Part shown: positions 16,221-22,873 of the stretch, piece after piece
Layout of the letters: every line of letters starts with the position of its first letter
Numbering within the stretch: the stretch's first letter is position 1
Assembly (NCBI GenBank): GCA_964449565.1
Contig: CAYUZB010000060.1
Coordinates: 1-22,873 of the forward strand
Reading direction: 5' to 3'
DNA: 22,873 nucleotides
DNA from: Granulosicoccus sp964449565
GTDB taxonomy: Bacteria > Pseudomonadota > Gammaproteobacteria > Granulosicoccales > Granulosicoccaceae
The notes under the pieces: generated by a model
Database searches by the model: none
The model's input: only the letters and a program-made list of their open reading frames with translations
Told to the model about the DNA's origin: nothing
Program-made: the position numbers and the translations under genes

Positions 16221-18092
16221 ATGGTAACGCATGATTCAGTAACTGACAGTAAGGTCGAGGACGCTCTATCGGCTGTGCTGTTAGATGACAAGTTTGCTGC
16301 AGCTCCACAAATGTCGGCATTTTTAAAATACGTAGTTACACAAACGCTTTACGAGGACCCTTCCCGAATCAAAGCTTATACAGTTGCGGTTGACGCGCTG
16401 GGCAAACCTCCTACTTTCGACCCACAAAACGACCCTTCCGTCAGAGTGCTAGCAAAACGATTGCGCGGCTCTCTCGACACTTATTATGAAAATAATCCCA
16501 AAACCGAGATTATTATCGAAATGAAAGCGGGCTCTTATGTTCCGCACTTCGTTTACCGCGATGTATCTGAAGCCGTAGAAACGACACCGCCAGCAGCCGT
16601 CGATCCAATCGCTCAACCAAACCAGTCAACCGAATCAATTCAAACAGATGATGTTGATGCCATCACGCAGGTGAATCCCGCCGTTGCCGCTCTTGCACGC
16701 GCCACGTCGAACCAACAAACACCGGTATCCCAACCCGAAGTTGTTGCCGTCAAAGCTGCCGGTGTGCAAGCAACATTCCATGCAGGGGCTGCGAGCGTCG
16801 AAAGTACTCCAGCCTCTGACGCTCTAGACGAAAATTTGACGTCAACACTTCAGCAGGCAGATACACTAATCCAGGTCCCTTCGCTACTGCATACACGGAC
16901 GGAACCGTCGCCTGCAACGCATGATGCCGATACGCACGTAAACCTCAGAGTCCCGGGCAATCAAGCAACTGTCGAGGTAAGCGCAGAGGCGACATACTCC
17001 GCGCCATACCCCGCACAGGAAGCGGCTGCCGCTGAATCAGTCAATCATTCCGCTGTAAAAGCGCCGAGTATTCTGGACCGAGTCCGTGCCATTCCTGGCC
17101 CTGCACTTGCCATGGGCCTGTTTGCAGGCTTGGTCTGGTTCGCGATCGCGGGCGGGCAGGACAAGGAACAAGCTCTACCATTGGGTGCTGCCATGCCTTT
17201 CAGTGAGATTACCGGCAAAGCCTCCGAAGAATATCGTCCACGACCGGACAAGCTCACCATTGTTGGTGTCAATCTCAGTGGTGACACGACACTTGGACGC
17301 TCGGTTGTCGATACGGTCAGCACTGTAGTATCGCGTTTTGACCATGTAGATTTGCACCGACAACAGGATAGAGTCATTGGTACTCAGCGCTGGCCTGAGG
17401 ACTATCAGATTCATTTGCAGGTCGCCTCAGTTTCAGGTCGTAGCGAAATCAACGTGCAACTGATACATGCCAAAAGTTCTCGCGTCGCGTACAACGAAAC
17501 GCTCAATTTGCAATCTGCCGTGGGCGGCGAGTTGTCAGAAGCTGACTACATCTATGTACAAAATTCGGCGGCGCGTTGGATGCAATCAGATGGTCCGATT
17601 ATCAGGGATTACCATATTAACGCCACTAGCCGCACCGAAGAAATGGCTTGCTACATTGGTGTTATTGCAGTGGATCTGCATTCTGACTCGGCACAGATTG
17701 ACAGTTGTCGGTCATTGACCGATGAAAACGAATCCGATACTGAAACCACGATGGTTTATCGCGCGTGGAAGATGCTGACTGATTACCACAATGACGAATC
17801 TGCCGACGCGGTAACCGACCCCAACCTTTCATTGGAAACGGCAGCCAGAGCCGTTGAACTGTCACCGTATAGCGGCTATGCGCACATCACACTTGCAATG
17901 GCGCAAGAGCTTGTTGGTGACACGGATGGATCTGTCCGCTCAGTCGAAAATGCCATCATGCTGAACCCGCTGGACGCCAACATCCTGAAGCGCTCCGCGC
18001 GTATCAGCGAGAACAATGGTGATGCGGAAAAGGCTGAACGATGGAGAACAAAAGCGGCACAACTGAGCCTCCAGCACTTATCAGATTACTGA
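16221..18092 (+). CDS. One-pass membrane protein: N-terminal DPxxDPxVR-type domain, Pro/Ala-rich linker, TPR-like C-terminus
   Basis: 623 residues. The N-terminal domain (about 10-110) has the pattern FLKYVVTQTL, then FDPQNDPSVRVLAKRLRGSL and SYVPHF. This domain is known from rhizobial and other proteobacterial adenylate-cyclase-like or TPR proteins; its function is not settled. A low-complexity linker rich in Ala, Thr, Val and Gln (about 115-280) leads to one membrane segment at about 293-311. Beyond it lie an alpha/beta region and TPR-like helices near the end (HITLAMAQELVGDTDGSVRS and the following repeat). The layout, a cytoplasmic N-domain and a periplasmic C-domain, recalls ToxR/CadC-type sensors, but whether the N-domain binds DNA is inference. 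It has no cyclase domain. It stands alone, convergent with lexA. Confidence 0.8.
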   Translation: MVTHDSVTDSKVEDALSAVLLDDKFAAAPQMSAFLKYVVTQTLYEDPSRIKAYTVAVDALGKPPTFDPQNDPSVRVLAKRLRGSLDTYYENNPKTEIIIEMKAGSYVPHFVYRDVSEAVETTPPAAVDPIAQPNQSTESIQTDDVDAITQVNPAVAALARATSNQQTPVSQPEVVAVKAAGVQATFHAGAASVESTPASDALDENLTSTLQQADTLIQVPSLLHTRTEPSPATHDADTHVNLRVPGNQATVEVSAEATYSAPYPAQEAAAAESVNHSAVKAPSILDRVRAIPGPALAMGLFAGLVWFAIAGGQDKEQALPLGAAMPFSEITGKASEEYRPRPDKLTIVGVNLSGDTTLGRSVVDTVSTVVSRFDHVDLHRQQDRVIGTQRWPEDYQIHLQVASVSGRSEINVQLIHAKSSRVAYNETLNLQSAVGGELSEADYIYVQNSAARWMQSDGPIIRDYHINATSRTEEMACYIGVIAVDLHSDSAQIDSCRSLTDENESDTETTMVYRAWKMLTDYHNDESADAVTDPNLSLETAARAVELSPYSGYAHITLAMAQELVGDTDGSVRSVENAIMLNPLDANILKRSARISENNGDAEKAERWRTKAAQLSLQHLSDY

Positions 18093-18165
18093 TTCGGCGA
18101 TTGATATCGCTGTCAGATTCAGAACGCCAAAGCGCAAGAGCTCAGACTCAATACAAGCGCTCAGA

Positions 18166-18921
18166 TCAATAACTGCGTAGCTGTCCTACCAGCACGCCTT
18201 GAAAGCTGACACGGGCCGCACTGTAACGCATGACGGCCATCGAAGAGTTCTCCGGAATCAACTCGACGGTGCCATCACGCGTACTACCAAGCCGCTTCAG
18301 TGTGGCCTCTTGACCATCGATCAGTGCGACAACAATATCCCCGGTTCTGGCCGTATTCTGTTTCCGCAAAATCACCGTATCGCCATCAAGAATACCGACA
18401 TCGATCATCGACTCACCGGTGACCCGCAAGGCATAGCGATCAGGGCCGATGAAAAAAGCCGCTAGATCCAGATAATTGGCATCCTCGATGGCTTCGATAG
18501 GTTGACCCGCCGCAATTCGCCCCAATAAGGGAATTCGGAAGTCTCCCGACGTCGTATTTGAGGTTTCAGACGTCTCGACAGGCAAGGGTATTGGATGGCC
18601 TACATTGCTACCTTGGCTATCGGGTGTCAGGTGGCTGAGTGTGCCGGCGCGCACTGGAGGCGGCAGACGCCGTATCTTTGGCGACATCTCGGGCATTTCC
18701 AGACCGATGATGCGCAAGCCCCGCCAGCCATTGCCGTGCCGCTCCAGGCGCCCCTTGGCAATCAGCGACTGGACATAACGATGTACCGTGCCCTTTGACT
18801 TCAGCCGCAGATCGGCCGTCAGCTCGGCGATGGTCGGCGCGACTCCCTGCGCTCGGATATAACGCTCGATAGCTGCCAGAACACGGGCTTCGAGATGAGT
18901 TAACGGAGGATTGGCGTCCAC
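18166..18921 (-). CDS. lexA: LexA-type SOS repressor
   Basis: Represses DNA-damage genes and cleaves itself when RecA filaments form. The chosen start is GTG 18921, with GGAG 7 nt upstream. An ATG at 18945 lies upstream of the predicted transcription start and has no ribosome site. The product is 251 residues. The winged helix (about 7-72) has recognition helix KSKGTVHRYVQSL. The S24 peptidase domain has the Ala138-Gly139 cleavage bond (GRIAAGQP), nucleophile Ser171 (TGESMIDVGI) and Lys209 (EATLKRLG). The linker between domains is about 57 residues, much longer than in E. coli LexA (202 residues in total). Two boxes in the promoter imply autoregulation. The gene is divergent from the cupin-queG pair. 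Confidence 0.93.
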   Translation of the reverse strand: MDANPPLTHLEARVLAAIERYIRAQGVAPTIAELTADLRLKSKGTVHRYVQSLIAKGRLERHGNGWRGLRIIGLEMPEMSPKIRRLPPPVRAGTLSHLTPDSQGSNVGHPIPLPVETSETSNTTSGDFRIPLLGRIAAGQPIEAIEDANYLDLAAFFIGPDRYALRVTGESMIDVGILDGDTVILRKQNTARTGDIVVALIDGQEATLKRLGSTRDGTVELIPENSSMAVMRYSAARVSFQGVLVGQLRSY

Positions 18922-18925
18922 GGAT

Positions 18926-18940
18926 GTTCTCCAAATATTC
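18926..18940 (+). promoter_or_regulatory. LexA box 1 (GTTC-N7-ATTC)
   Basis: GTTCTCCAAATATTC is a direct repeat with 11-bp period, one base off the GTTC-N7-GTTC box of alphaproteobacterial LexA. It covers the region just after the predicted lexA transcription start and overlaps the ribosome site. Confidence 0.6.
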
Positions 18941-18947
18941 TCCATTC

Positions 18948-18976
18948 AGGATAGAGAACGTTTGGAGAAATTTCAA
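18948..18976 (-). promoter_or_regulatory. lexA promoter (sigma70-like)
   Basis: On the minus strand TTGAAA (18976-18971) and TATCCT (18953-18948) are exactly 17 bp apart; they match 5 of 6 and 4 of 6 consensus bases. Transcription would start near 18941, which supports GTG 18921 as the start codon. LexA box 2 fills the spacer. Confidence 0.6.
18956..18970 (-). promoter_or_regulatory. LexA box 2 (TTTC-N7-GTTC)
   Basis: TTTCTCCAAACGTTC on the minus strand shares the core TTCTCCAAA with box 1 and also lies one base off GTTC-N7-GTTC. It sits between the -35 and -10 of lexA, where bound repressor would exclude RNA polymerase. Confidence 0.6.
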
Positions 18977-19019
18977 CGGTTTTCGAACTATTCTGCCGTT
19001 AACACTTGGAGGCCCTGTG

Positions 19020-19040
19020 ATGGCACCATGCAGCCGATGA
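19020..19040 (+). CDS. Possible 6-codon leader ORF before the cupin gene
   Basis: GGAGG at 19008-19012 lies 7 nt before ATG 19020, the best ribosome site here, but that frame encodes only MAPCSR and ends in TGA at 19038-19040. The stop overlaps ATG 19037 (ATGA), an in-frame start of the cupin protein. It could couple translation, or be chance. Confidence 0.3.
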   Translation: MAPCSR

Positions 19041-19804
19041 TCGATCATCCCCAAAAACTGGCCCCAGCCGAGCCCAGGCTGCAGATTCTTCCCTGGTGGT
19101 TCATCGTGCCCGATGCGCCGATCAACGTGGAATTCGATCGACGTGTGGTACTGCCTGCCGAAACGGCCGACTGGCAGCCAACGCACATTGACGGTGTACG
19201 TGTCCGCATTCTTGAGTTTGATAACCGCGCAACGCCACTCCTTACCGCACAGGTGCAACTGCTCAAGGATCGTGCAACGGCAAACCTGGGCGAGAATCAT
19301 CCCTTGGAGATTCTCATCGAGCGAGGGTATATAGCGACACGCGACGAACTGTATGACGAAGGGCACTATTTAAGATTACCTACCGCCGAAGCACACTTGC
19401 AGAAAAGTTTGAACCTGCATGCAAAGAATGATCGATCCGCCCAGCTCTATGTCAGTGCCGGCCAGATGCTACAAACCGATACCGAGCGACGACATATCGG
19501 TACGGACGATCCACAAAGCTGGTTGCCCGGCCCCACACCAGGCACTGAAGTCCTGCCACTACATGGTCATGGAACGGGCAACGTTATGTTGATCCGTTGG
19601 AACGAATCGACACGCTTTCGACCACGACTGGATCCACGCGGAGAAGAATTACTGGTGCTCCGAGGAACCCTGCACGATGAATTTGCCCGTTACAAACAAG
19701 GTTGCTGGCTGCGTAATCCAGAATCATCCTGGCAGACTTGGGGCGGTGATGCCGGTACGGTTGTCTATTACAAAAATGGCCACTTTCTCGACACACTGAC
19801 GTGA
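19028..19804 (+). CDS. ChrR-like double-cupin protein with degenerate metal sites
   Basis: 258 residues from ATG 19028; ATG 19037 is a likely alternative. The fold resembles the cupin of ChrR-type anti-sigma factors. The first half has the typical entry (EFDRRVVLP, then GVRVRILEF). The second half has RGEELLVLRGTLHDEFARY and the exit GCWLRNPES. In the family the second core usually reads HxHPGGEE with a later His. Here the two His are replaced by Arg and Asp (RLDPRGEE) and the later His is missing. The first half keeps only scattered His (GENHPLE). Metal binding is therefore doubtful in the second cupin. No zinc-binding ASD domain or sigma-factor gene is present. It faces lexA and is followed by queG after 10 bp. 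The role is unknown; a protein-protein or small-molecule binding role is possible. Confidence 0.65.
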   Translation: MQPMIDHPQKLAPAEPRLQILPWWFIVPDAPINVEFDRRVVLPAETADWQPTHIDGVRVRILEFDNRATPLLTAQVQLLKDRATANLGENHPLEILIERGYIATRDELYDEGHYLRLPTAEAHLQKSLNLHAKNDRSAQLYVSAGQMLQTDTERRHIGTDDPQSWLPGPTPGTEVLPLHGHGTGNVMLIRWNESTRFRPRLDPRGEELLVLRGTLHDEFARYKQGCWLRNPESSWQTWGGDAGTVVYYKNGHFLDTLT

Positions 19805-19814
19805 ACACTACGTT

Positions 19815-20903
19815 ATGGTGTTGTTCGCCATGACTGAACCACTTGACGAATTAAGCAGCCACATCAAACGATGGGCTAAAGAACTCGAACTGCAAGACTG
19901 CGCGATTACCGATACGGACCTGGGTGAGCACGAAACCCATTTGCTGAACTGGCTATCCAATGGATTTCATGGCGACATGAACTACATGGAACGACACGGC
20001 CTCAAACGAAGCAGACCCGCACAGCTTGAACCCGGCACCTTGAGAATTATTTCAGTTCGTCTGGACTACTTCCCACCTGAAGCCAAGGAAGCTCATTCAG
20101 TGATGAACGATCCCATGCTCGGCTATGTTTCTCGCTACGCACTCGGACGTGATTACCACAAGGTGCTACGCAAGAAGTTGCAACAACTCGCTACTCGTAT
20201 CAGCGATGAAATCGGTAGTTTTGGTTATCGTGTATTTGTTGACAGCGCACCAGTTCTGGAAAAAGCAATCGCTGAAAAAGCTGGGCTTGGATGGATTGGC
20301 AAGCATAGTAATCTACTCGTTGAAGATGCAGGAAGCTGGTTCTTTCTTGGCGAGCTGTACACTGATCTGCCCTTGCGCACCGATCCGCCACGGACAAGTG
20401 GACATTGCGGAACATGCACAGCTTGTATTCAAGCTTGTCCAACTGACGCGATAGTCGCGCCCTACCGTGTTGACGCACGCCGTTGCATTTCTTATCTGAC
20501 GATAGAGCTACGTGATTCCATTCCGGTGGAATTCAGGCGGGCCATGGGTAACCGAATTTATGGCTGCGACGATTGCCAACTGGTCTGCCCGTTCAACAAG
20601 TTCAGCGAACCGACCGAACTTGATGATTTTGCAGTACGACATAATCTGGATGCCGCCGAATTATTGTCCCTATTCAGCTGGACAGAGAACGACTTCAACA
20701 AGCGACTTGAAGGCTCCGCAATCCGGCGCATAGGTTTTCCCTGTTGGCAGAGAAATATCGCCATCGCACTCGGAAACGCAAACTACAGTGAGTCGATCAC
20801 CGCGGCGCTGGAAAATCAACGAGGGAAAATCTCAGCGATGGTCGACGAACATATCGACTGGGCCATCGACGAGCAACGACAGAAACAGGCGCAACTGACT
20901 TAG
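19815..20903 (+). CDS. queG: Epoxyqueuosine reductase QueG
   Basis: Last step of queuosine synthesis: reduction of epoxyqueuosine to queuosine in tRNA wobble position 34, using cobalamin and two 4Fe-4S clusters. 362 residues from ATG 19815; ATG 19830 (MTEPL) is an equally good start, about the E. coli position, and no strong ribosome site separates them. The proton-donor Asp is at 143 (VDSAPVLEKAIAEKAGLGW). Cluster ligands are Cys198, 201, 204 and 208 (CGTCTACIQACP) and Cys251, 254 and 258 (CDDCQLVCP), with Cys224 (RCISYLTIE) as the other ligand. No C-terminal HEAT repeats are obvious beyond the short helical tail. It follows the cupin gene by 10 bp, so it is probably in the same operon. Confidence 0.95.
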   Translation: MVLFAMTEPLDELSSHIKRWAKELELQDCAITDTDLGEHETHLLNWLSNGFHGDMNYMERHGLKRSRPAQLEPGTLRIISVRLDYFPPEAKEAHSVMNDPMLGYVSRYALGRDYHKVLRKKLQQLATRISDEIGSFGYRVFVDSAPVLEKAIAEKAGLGWIGKHSNLLVEDAGSWFFLGELYTDLPLRTDPPRTSGHCGTCTACIQACPTDAIVAPYRVDARRCISYLTIELRDSIPVEFRRAMGNRIYGCDDCQLVCPFNKFSEPTELDDFAVRHNLDAAELLSLFSWTENDFNKRLEGSAIRRIGFPCWQRNIAIALGNANYSESITAALENQRGKISAMVDEHIDWAIDEQRQKQAQLT

Positions 20904-21036
20904 CCGAAAACAAGTCACCGGACAAGCTAGTGCTTGTACCCAGGGAGATGCTGTCGATTTTGTGTAAATATACAGGCTAGATTGACAGAGCGATACGACA
21001 CTTGATGAAACACAGCAGCAACGAGCCTCGCGTTGA

Positions 21037-22215
21037 TCAATGCGAGTTAAAGCTTGCAACCGATAGCTTCTTAAGTGCGCCAGACTCCGGAATAAAACCG
21101 TGGCCCGGGCCGGGGGGAACCTGAAGTGCTCCGTCTCTTACGCTGAGATCAATCTCCCCCAGTTCAGTGCGTAGAGAGTTCGGGTTGGCATCCAGTTCGA
21201 TGGGACCTTTGCCACCGATTGCCGCTAAAGTGTGTAGTGAAGCTGCCAGCCCCAGACCTGATCCCATATAATGAAGTGCACACATTACGTTACGTGACGC
21301 ACTCTGCTTGCCTAATTCAACGGCACCGCTAACGCCGCCCCATTTGGCAACATCTGGTTGGGCAACTTTCAGATGCCCTTGCTCCATGAATGAAATAAAC
21401 ATCGGCTGCGATGTAATGTTCTCTCCGGCCGCGATCGGTATCGCGATGGAATCAGCCAGTTGTGCCCACTGCTGCATTGGCGCGTCAGCACGCAGCGGCT
21501 CTTCGACAAAATCAATGGAGTAATCAGACAAAGCGCTCAGTGTTCCGATTGCTGTCTGGACATCCCAGTTTTGATTGGCATCTACCATGATGTTCAGTCT
21601 GCCATTAGCAATCGATTCAACATCGCGTAGAAGACTGACGTCGGTTTCACGATTCAACCCGATCTTAAGTTTTACACCTCGGTGCCCTGCTTCAATAATA
21701 CTGCCCAGTGAATCCTCCAAAGTATTTATATTAGGTGTACTGGCATATACCGGAACGACAGGCAAGGGATTATCAACGAGGAAATTTGCTAAAGGACAAT
21801 TCACACTGCGCGCTGCGAGATCGGCAAGGGCAGTATCAATACCTGCTAAGCAATGAATAAAAGGACCGTACTCACCGGTATGAATGGCCATACGTGCGGT
21901 TAGCTCTTCCAGCTGCGACCGACAGTGGGCATAGTTACTAAAACTCTCACCCATCAGATGGGGTGCAATTACATCTTCCAGCAAATTTAAGCGCGCAAGG
22001 TTTCCCCGCGGCGGAAAGTTACACCAGATCTCCCCCCATCCTGTCACCCCCTCTTTCGAAGTAATTGCAACCAGTACAGCATTTCGCACCGGCATAGATC
22101 CCAACGAAGATACTGGCCCGGTGGGTGGACGTACCGAAAGTGCGTAGGCTTCTATCCGATCAATCACTATCGATTCGGCTGTAATCGTTGTCGTATCTGT
22201 GTTGATGTCGTCCAT
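21037..22215 (-). CDS. Mandelate racemase/muconate lactonising enzyme family protein
   Basis: Enolase-superfamily enzyme, 392 residues. The barrel holds the base motif GVKLKIG (Lys182 and Lys184). Metal ligands are Asp212 (VDANQNWD), Glu238 (FVEEPL) and Glu265 (AAGENI). Asp288 (QPDVAKWGG) and His315 (ALHYMGSGLG) match the Asp-His dyad of the mandelate racemase subgroup, which favours a racemase, epimerase or acid-sugar dehydratase over a muconate cycloisomerase. The substrate is not predictable; a sugar acid or hydroxy acid is most likely. The first 17 residues precede the usual family start, so a later start is possible. It follows the GntR-type regulator gene by 8 bp in one operon, which suggests substrate-induced control. 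Confidence 0.9.
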   Translation of the reverse strand: MDDINTDTTTITAESIVIDRIEAYALSVRPPTGPVSSLGSMPVRNAVLVAITSKEGVTGWGEIWCNFPPRGNLARLNLLEDVIAPHLMGESFSNYAHCRSQLEELTARMAIHTGEYGPFIHCLAGIDTALADLAARSVNCPLANFLVDNPLPVVPVYASTPNINTLEDSLGSIIEAGHRGVKLKIGLNRETDVSLLRDVESIANGRLNIMVDANQNWDVQTAIGTLSALSDYSIDFVEEPLRADAPMQQWAQLADSIAIPIAAGENITSQPMFISFMEQGHLKVAQPDVAKWGGVSGAVELGKQSASRNVMCALHYMGSGLGLAASLHTLAAIGGKGPIELDANPNSLRTELGEIDLSVRDGALQVPPGPGHGFIPESGALKKLSVASFNSH

Positions 22216-22223
22216 TATTTGGC

Positions 22224-22873
22224 TTAGTAACCCACTAAGGTATTGCGTACAGACTGATTGAAATGTGCATCCAGTGCAGCGAGTACGTCGGTCAGGTCGC
22301 GTCTGGATAATGCATCAAGAATAGTCAGGTGATCCTGCATGGCGGCCATATTTGTTTTTCGGGGAGGGATGCGGCGGTGAACCTGTCTTGCAATGCGGAG
22401 CTTGGTTTGTGCGTATTCGTGCGCTTTGGCAACGGCTTTATTGTTGAGCGTAGCCACAATAGTTCGGTGAAAGCTCCTATCAAGTTCAAGAATGTACTCG
22501 TTGAGTGTTGTCAGATCCTCGGTATCTGTCAGTTCACTCACAGCCTTTTGGTGTTTCAAAGTTTGCTCTTCAATCCAGTCATCTGACACACTCTCGATAA
22601 ACGTCTCAATTGCATGGGTTTCGATAATGACGCGAAACTGCATGTTCTCACGCATAAAATCAATGTCGGGATAAATGATTTTAAAACCGGAGCGGGCCTT
22701 GACTTCAATCAAGTCCAGCTCTTCGAGCAACACCAGCAATTCGCGCAGTGGTGACAGAGACAGGCCAAGAATTTCGCACAGTTCGTTCTGCCTTATGACG
22801 TCCCCTAGAGTTATATCCCCGCTCAGGATCGCCTTTACAAAGGTATCCAGATGGTTTTTATTCCGCGCAATTT
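22224..22873 (-). CDS. FCD-domain GntR-family (FadR subfamily) regulator, partial (N-terminus off right edge)
   Basis: The frame is open to the right edge, 215 visible residues; the true start lies outside. The winged helix is visible: VKAILSGDITLGDVI, then the recognition part ILGLSLSPLRELLVLLEEL and the wing EVKARSGFKI. The C-terminal all-helical FCD domain carries the metal-site residues LDRSFHRTI (Asp and His), QDHLTILDAL (His) and ALDAHFNQS (His). FCD regulators sense small organic acids. Because the enolase-superfamily gene follows by 8 bp, it probably controls its own operon with the substrate or product as effector. Other catabolic genes may lie to the right of the window. Confidence 0.9.
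   Translation of the reverse strand, partial: IARNKNHLDTFVKAILSGDITLGDVIRQNELCEILGLSLSPLRELLVLLEELDLIEVKARSGFKIIYPDIDFMRENMQFRVIIETHAIETFIESVSDDWIEEQTLKHQKAVSELTDTEDLTTLNEYILELDRSFHRTIVATLNNKAVAKAHEYAQTKLRIARQVHRRIPPRKTNMAAMQDHLTILDALSRRDLTDVLAALDAHFNQSVRNTLVGY

Noticed and set aside
18922..18945. ATG 18945 as the lexA start
   Set aside because: It precedes the predicted transcription start, lacks a ribosome site, and GTG 18921 has GGAG at 7 nt.
18617..19366. Minus-strand open frame of 249 codons across lexA and the cupin gene
   Set aside because: It is the shifted frame of lexA and antisense of the cupin gene; no domain seen.
20922..20937. ACAAGC/GCTTGT hairpin after queG as a terminator
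   Set aside because: Only a 6-bp stem with a 4-nt loop and no T-tract follows.
20982..21010. TTGACA at 20982-20987 as a promoter
   Set aside because: No -10 at proper spacing and it would read antisense into the end of the enolase-family gene.

Overview
The window looks like the chromosome of a free-living, probably marine, Gammaproteobacterium. The evidence is a 211-residue endonuclease III, QueG, an SRAP protein, NtrC-type signalling, an enolase-superfamily catabolic gene and an FCD-type GntR regulator. The exact lineage cannot be read from the sequence. A Granulosicoccus- or Arenicella-like relative is only a guess. There is no tRNA, rRNA or CRISPR array.

Left part (1-8.3 kb) is an accessory, visibly more AT-rich block of sensing and enzyme genes. 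From the left edge it holds a hybrid histidine kinase (C-terminus outside the window), a flavin L-amino-acid-oxidase-like enzyme, a divergent GH18 (chitinase-like) protein without signal peptide, a periplasmic solute-binding protein, and a protein joining a kinase dimerisation/His domain, a receiver and an adenylate cyclase. Next comes a receiver protein that has lost its N-terminus. The missing part is replaced by the 3' end of an IS91-like transposase gene, in the opposite orientation and itself carrying a stop codon. This decayed insertion sequence marks the edge of the block.

Middle part (8.4-15.7 kb) is a more GC-rich, apparently co-directional minus-strand run: nth, then an NtrC-family sigma54 activator, its histidine kinase (4-nt overlap), then a 719-residue protein with two RelA/SpoT-like HD domains, the first degenerate and the second nearly intact. 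A divergent SRAP gene (yedK/HMCES family) starts 41 bp from nth. A 44-bp tandem duplication covers its 3' end.

Right part (15.7-22.9 kb) starts with an unusually long AT-rich leader holding an 18-bp perfect palindrome. It precedes a one-pass membrane protein with an N-terminal domain of unknown function and C-terminal TPR-like helices. Then comes lexA (minus). Its promoter carries two direct-repeat boxes of the GTTC-N7-GTTC type usually seen in Alphaproteobacteria, and its recognition helix also resembles the alphaproteobacterial type. Divergent from lexA lie a ChrR-like cupin protein that has lost most metal ligands and queG, probably one operon. The window ends with a two-gene minus-strand operon: an FCD/GntR regulator (N-terminus outside the window) and a mandelate-racemase-type enzyme that it probably regulates.

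Best candidates for something undescribed are the tandem-HD protein tied to an NtrC-type two-component pair, the His-domain/receiver/adenylate cyclase with its neighbours, and the lexA control region.
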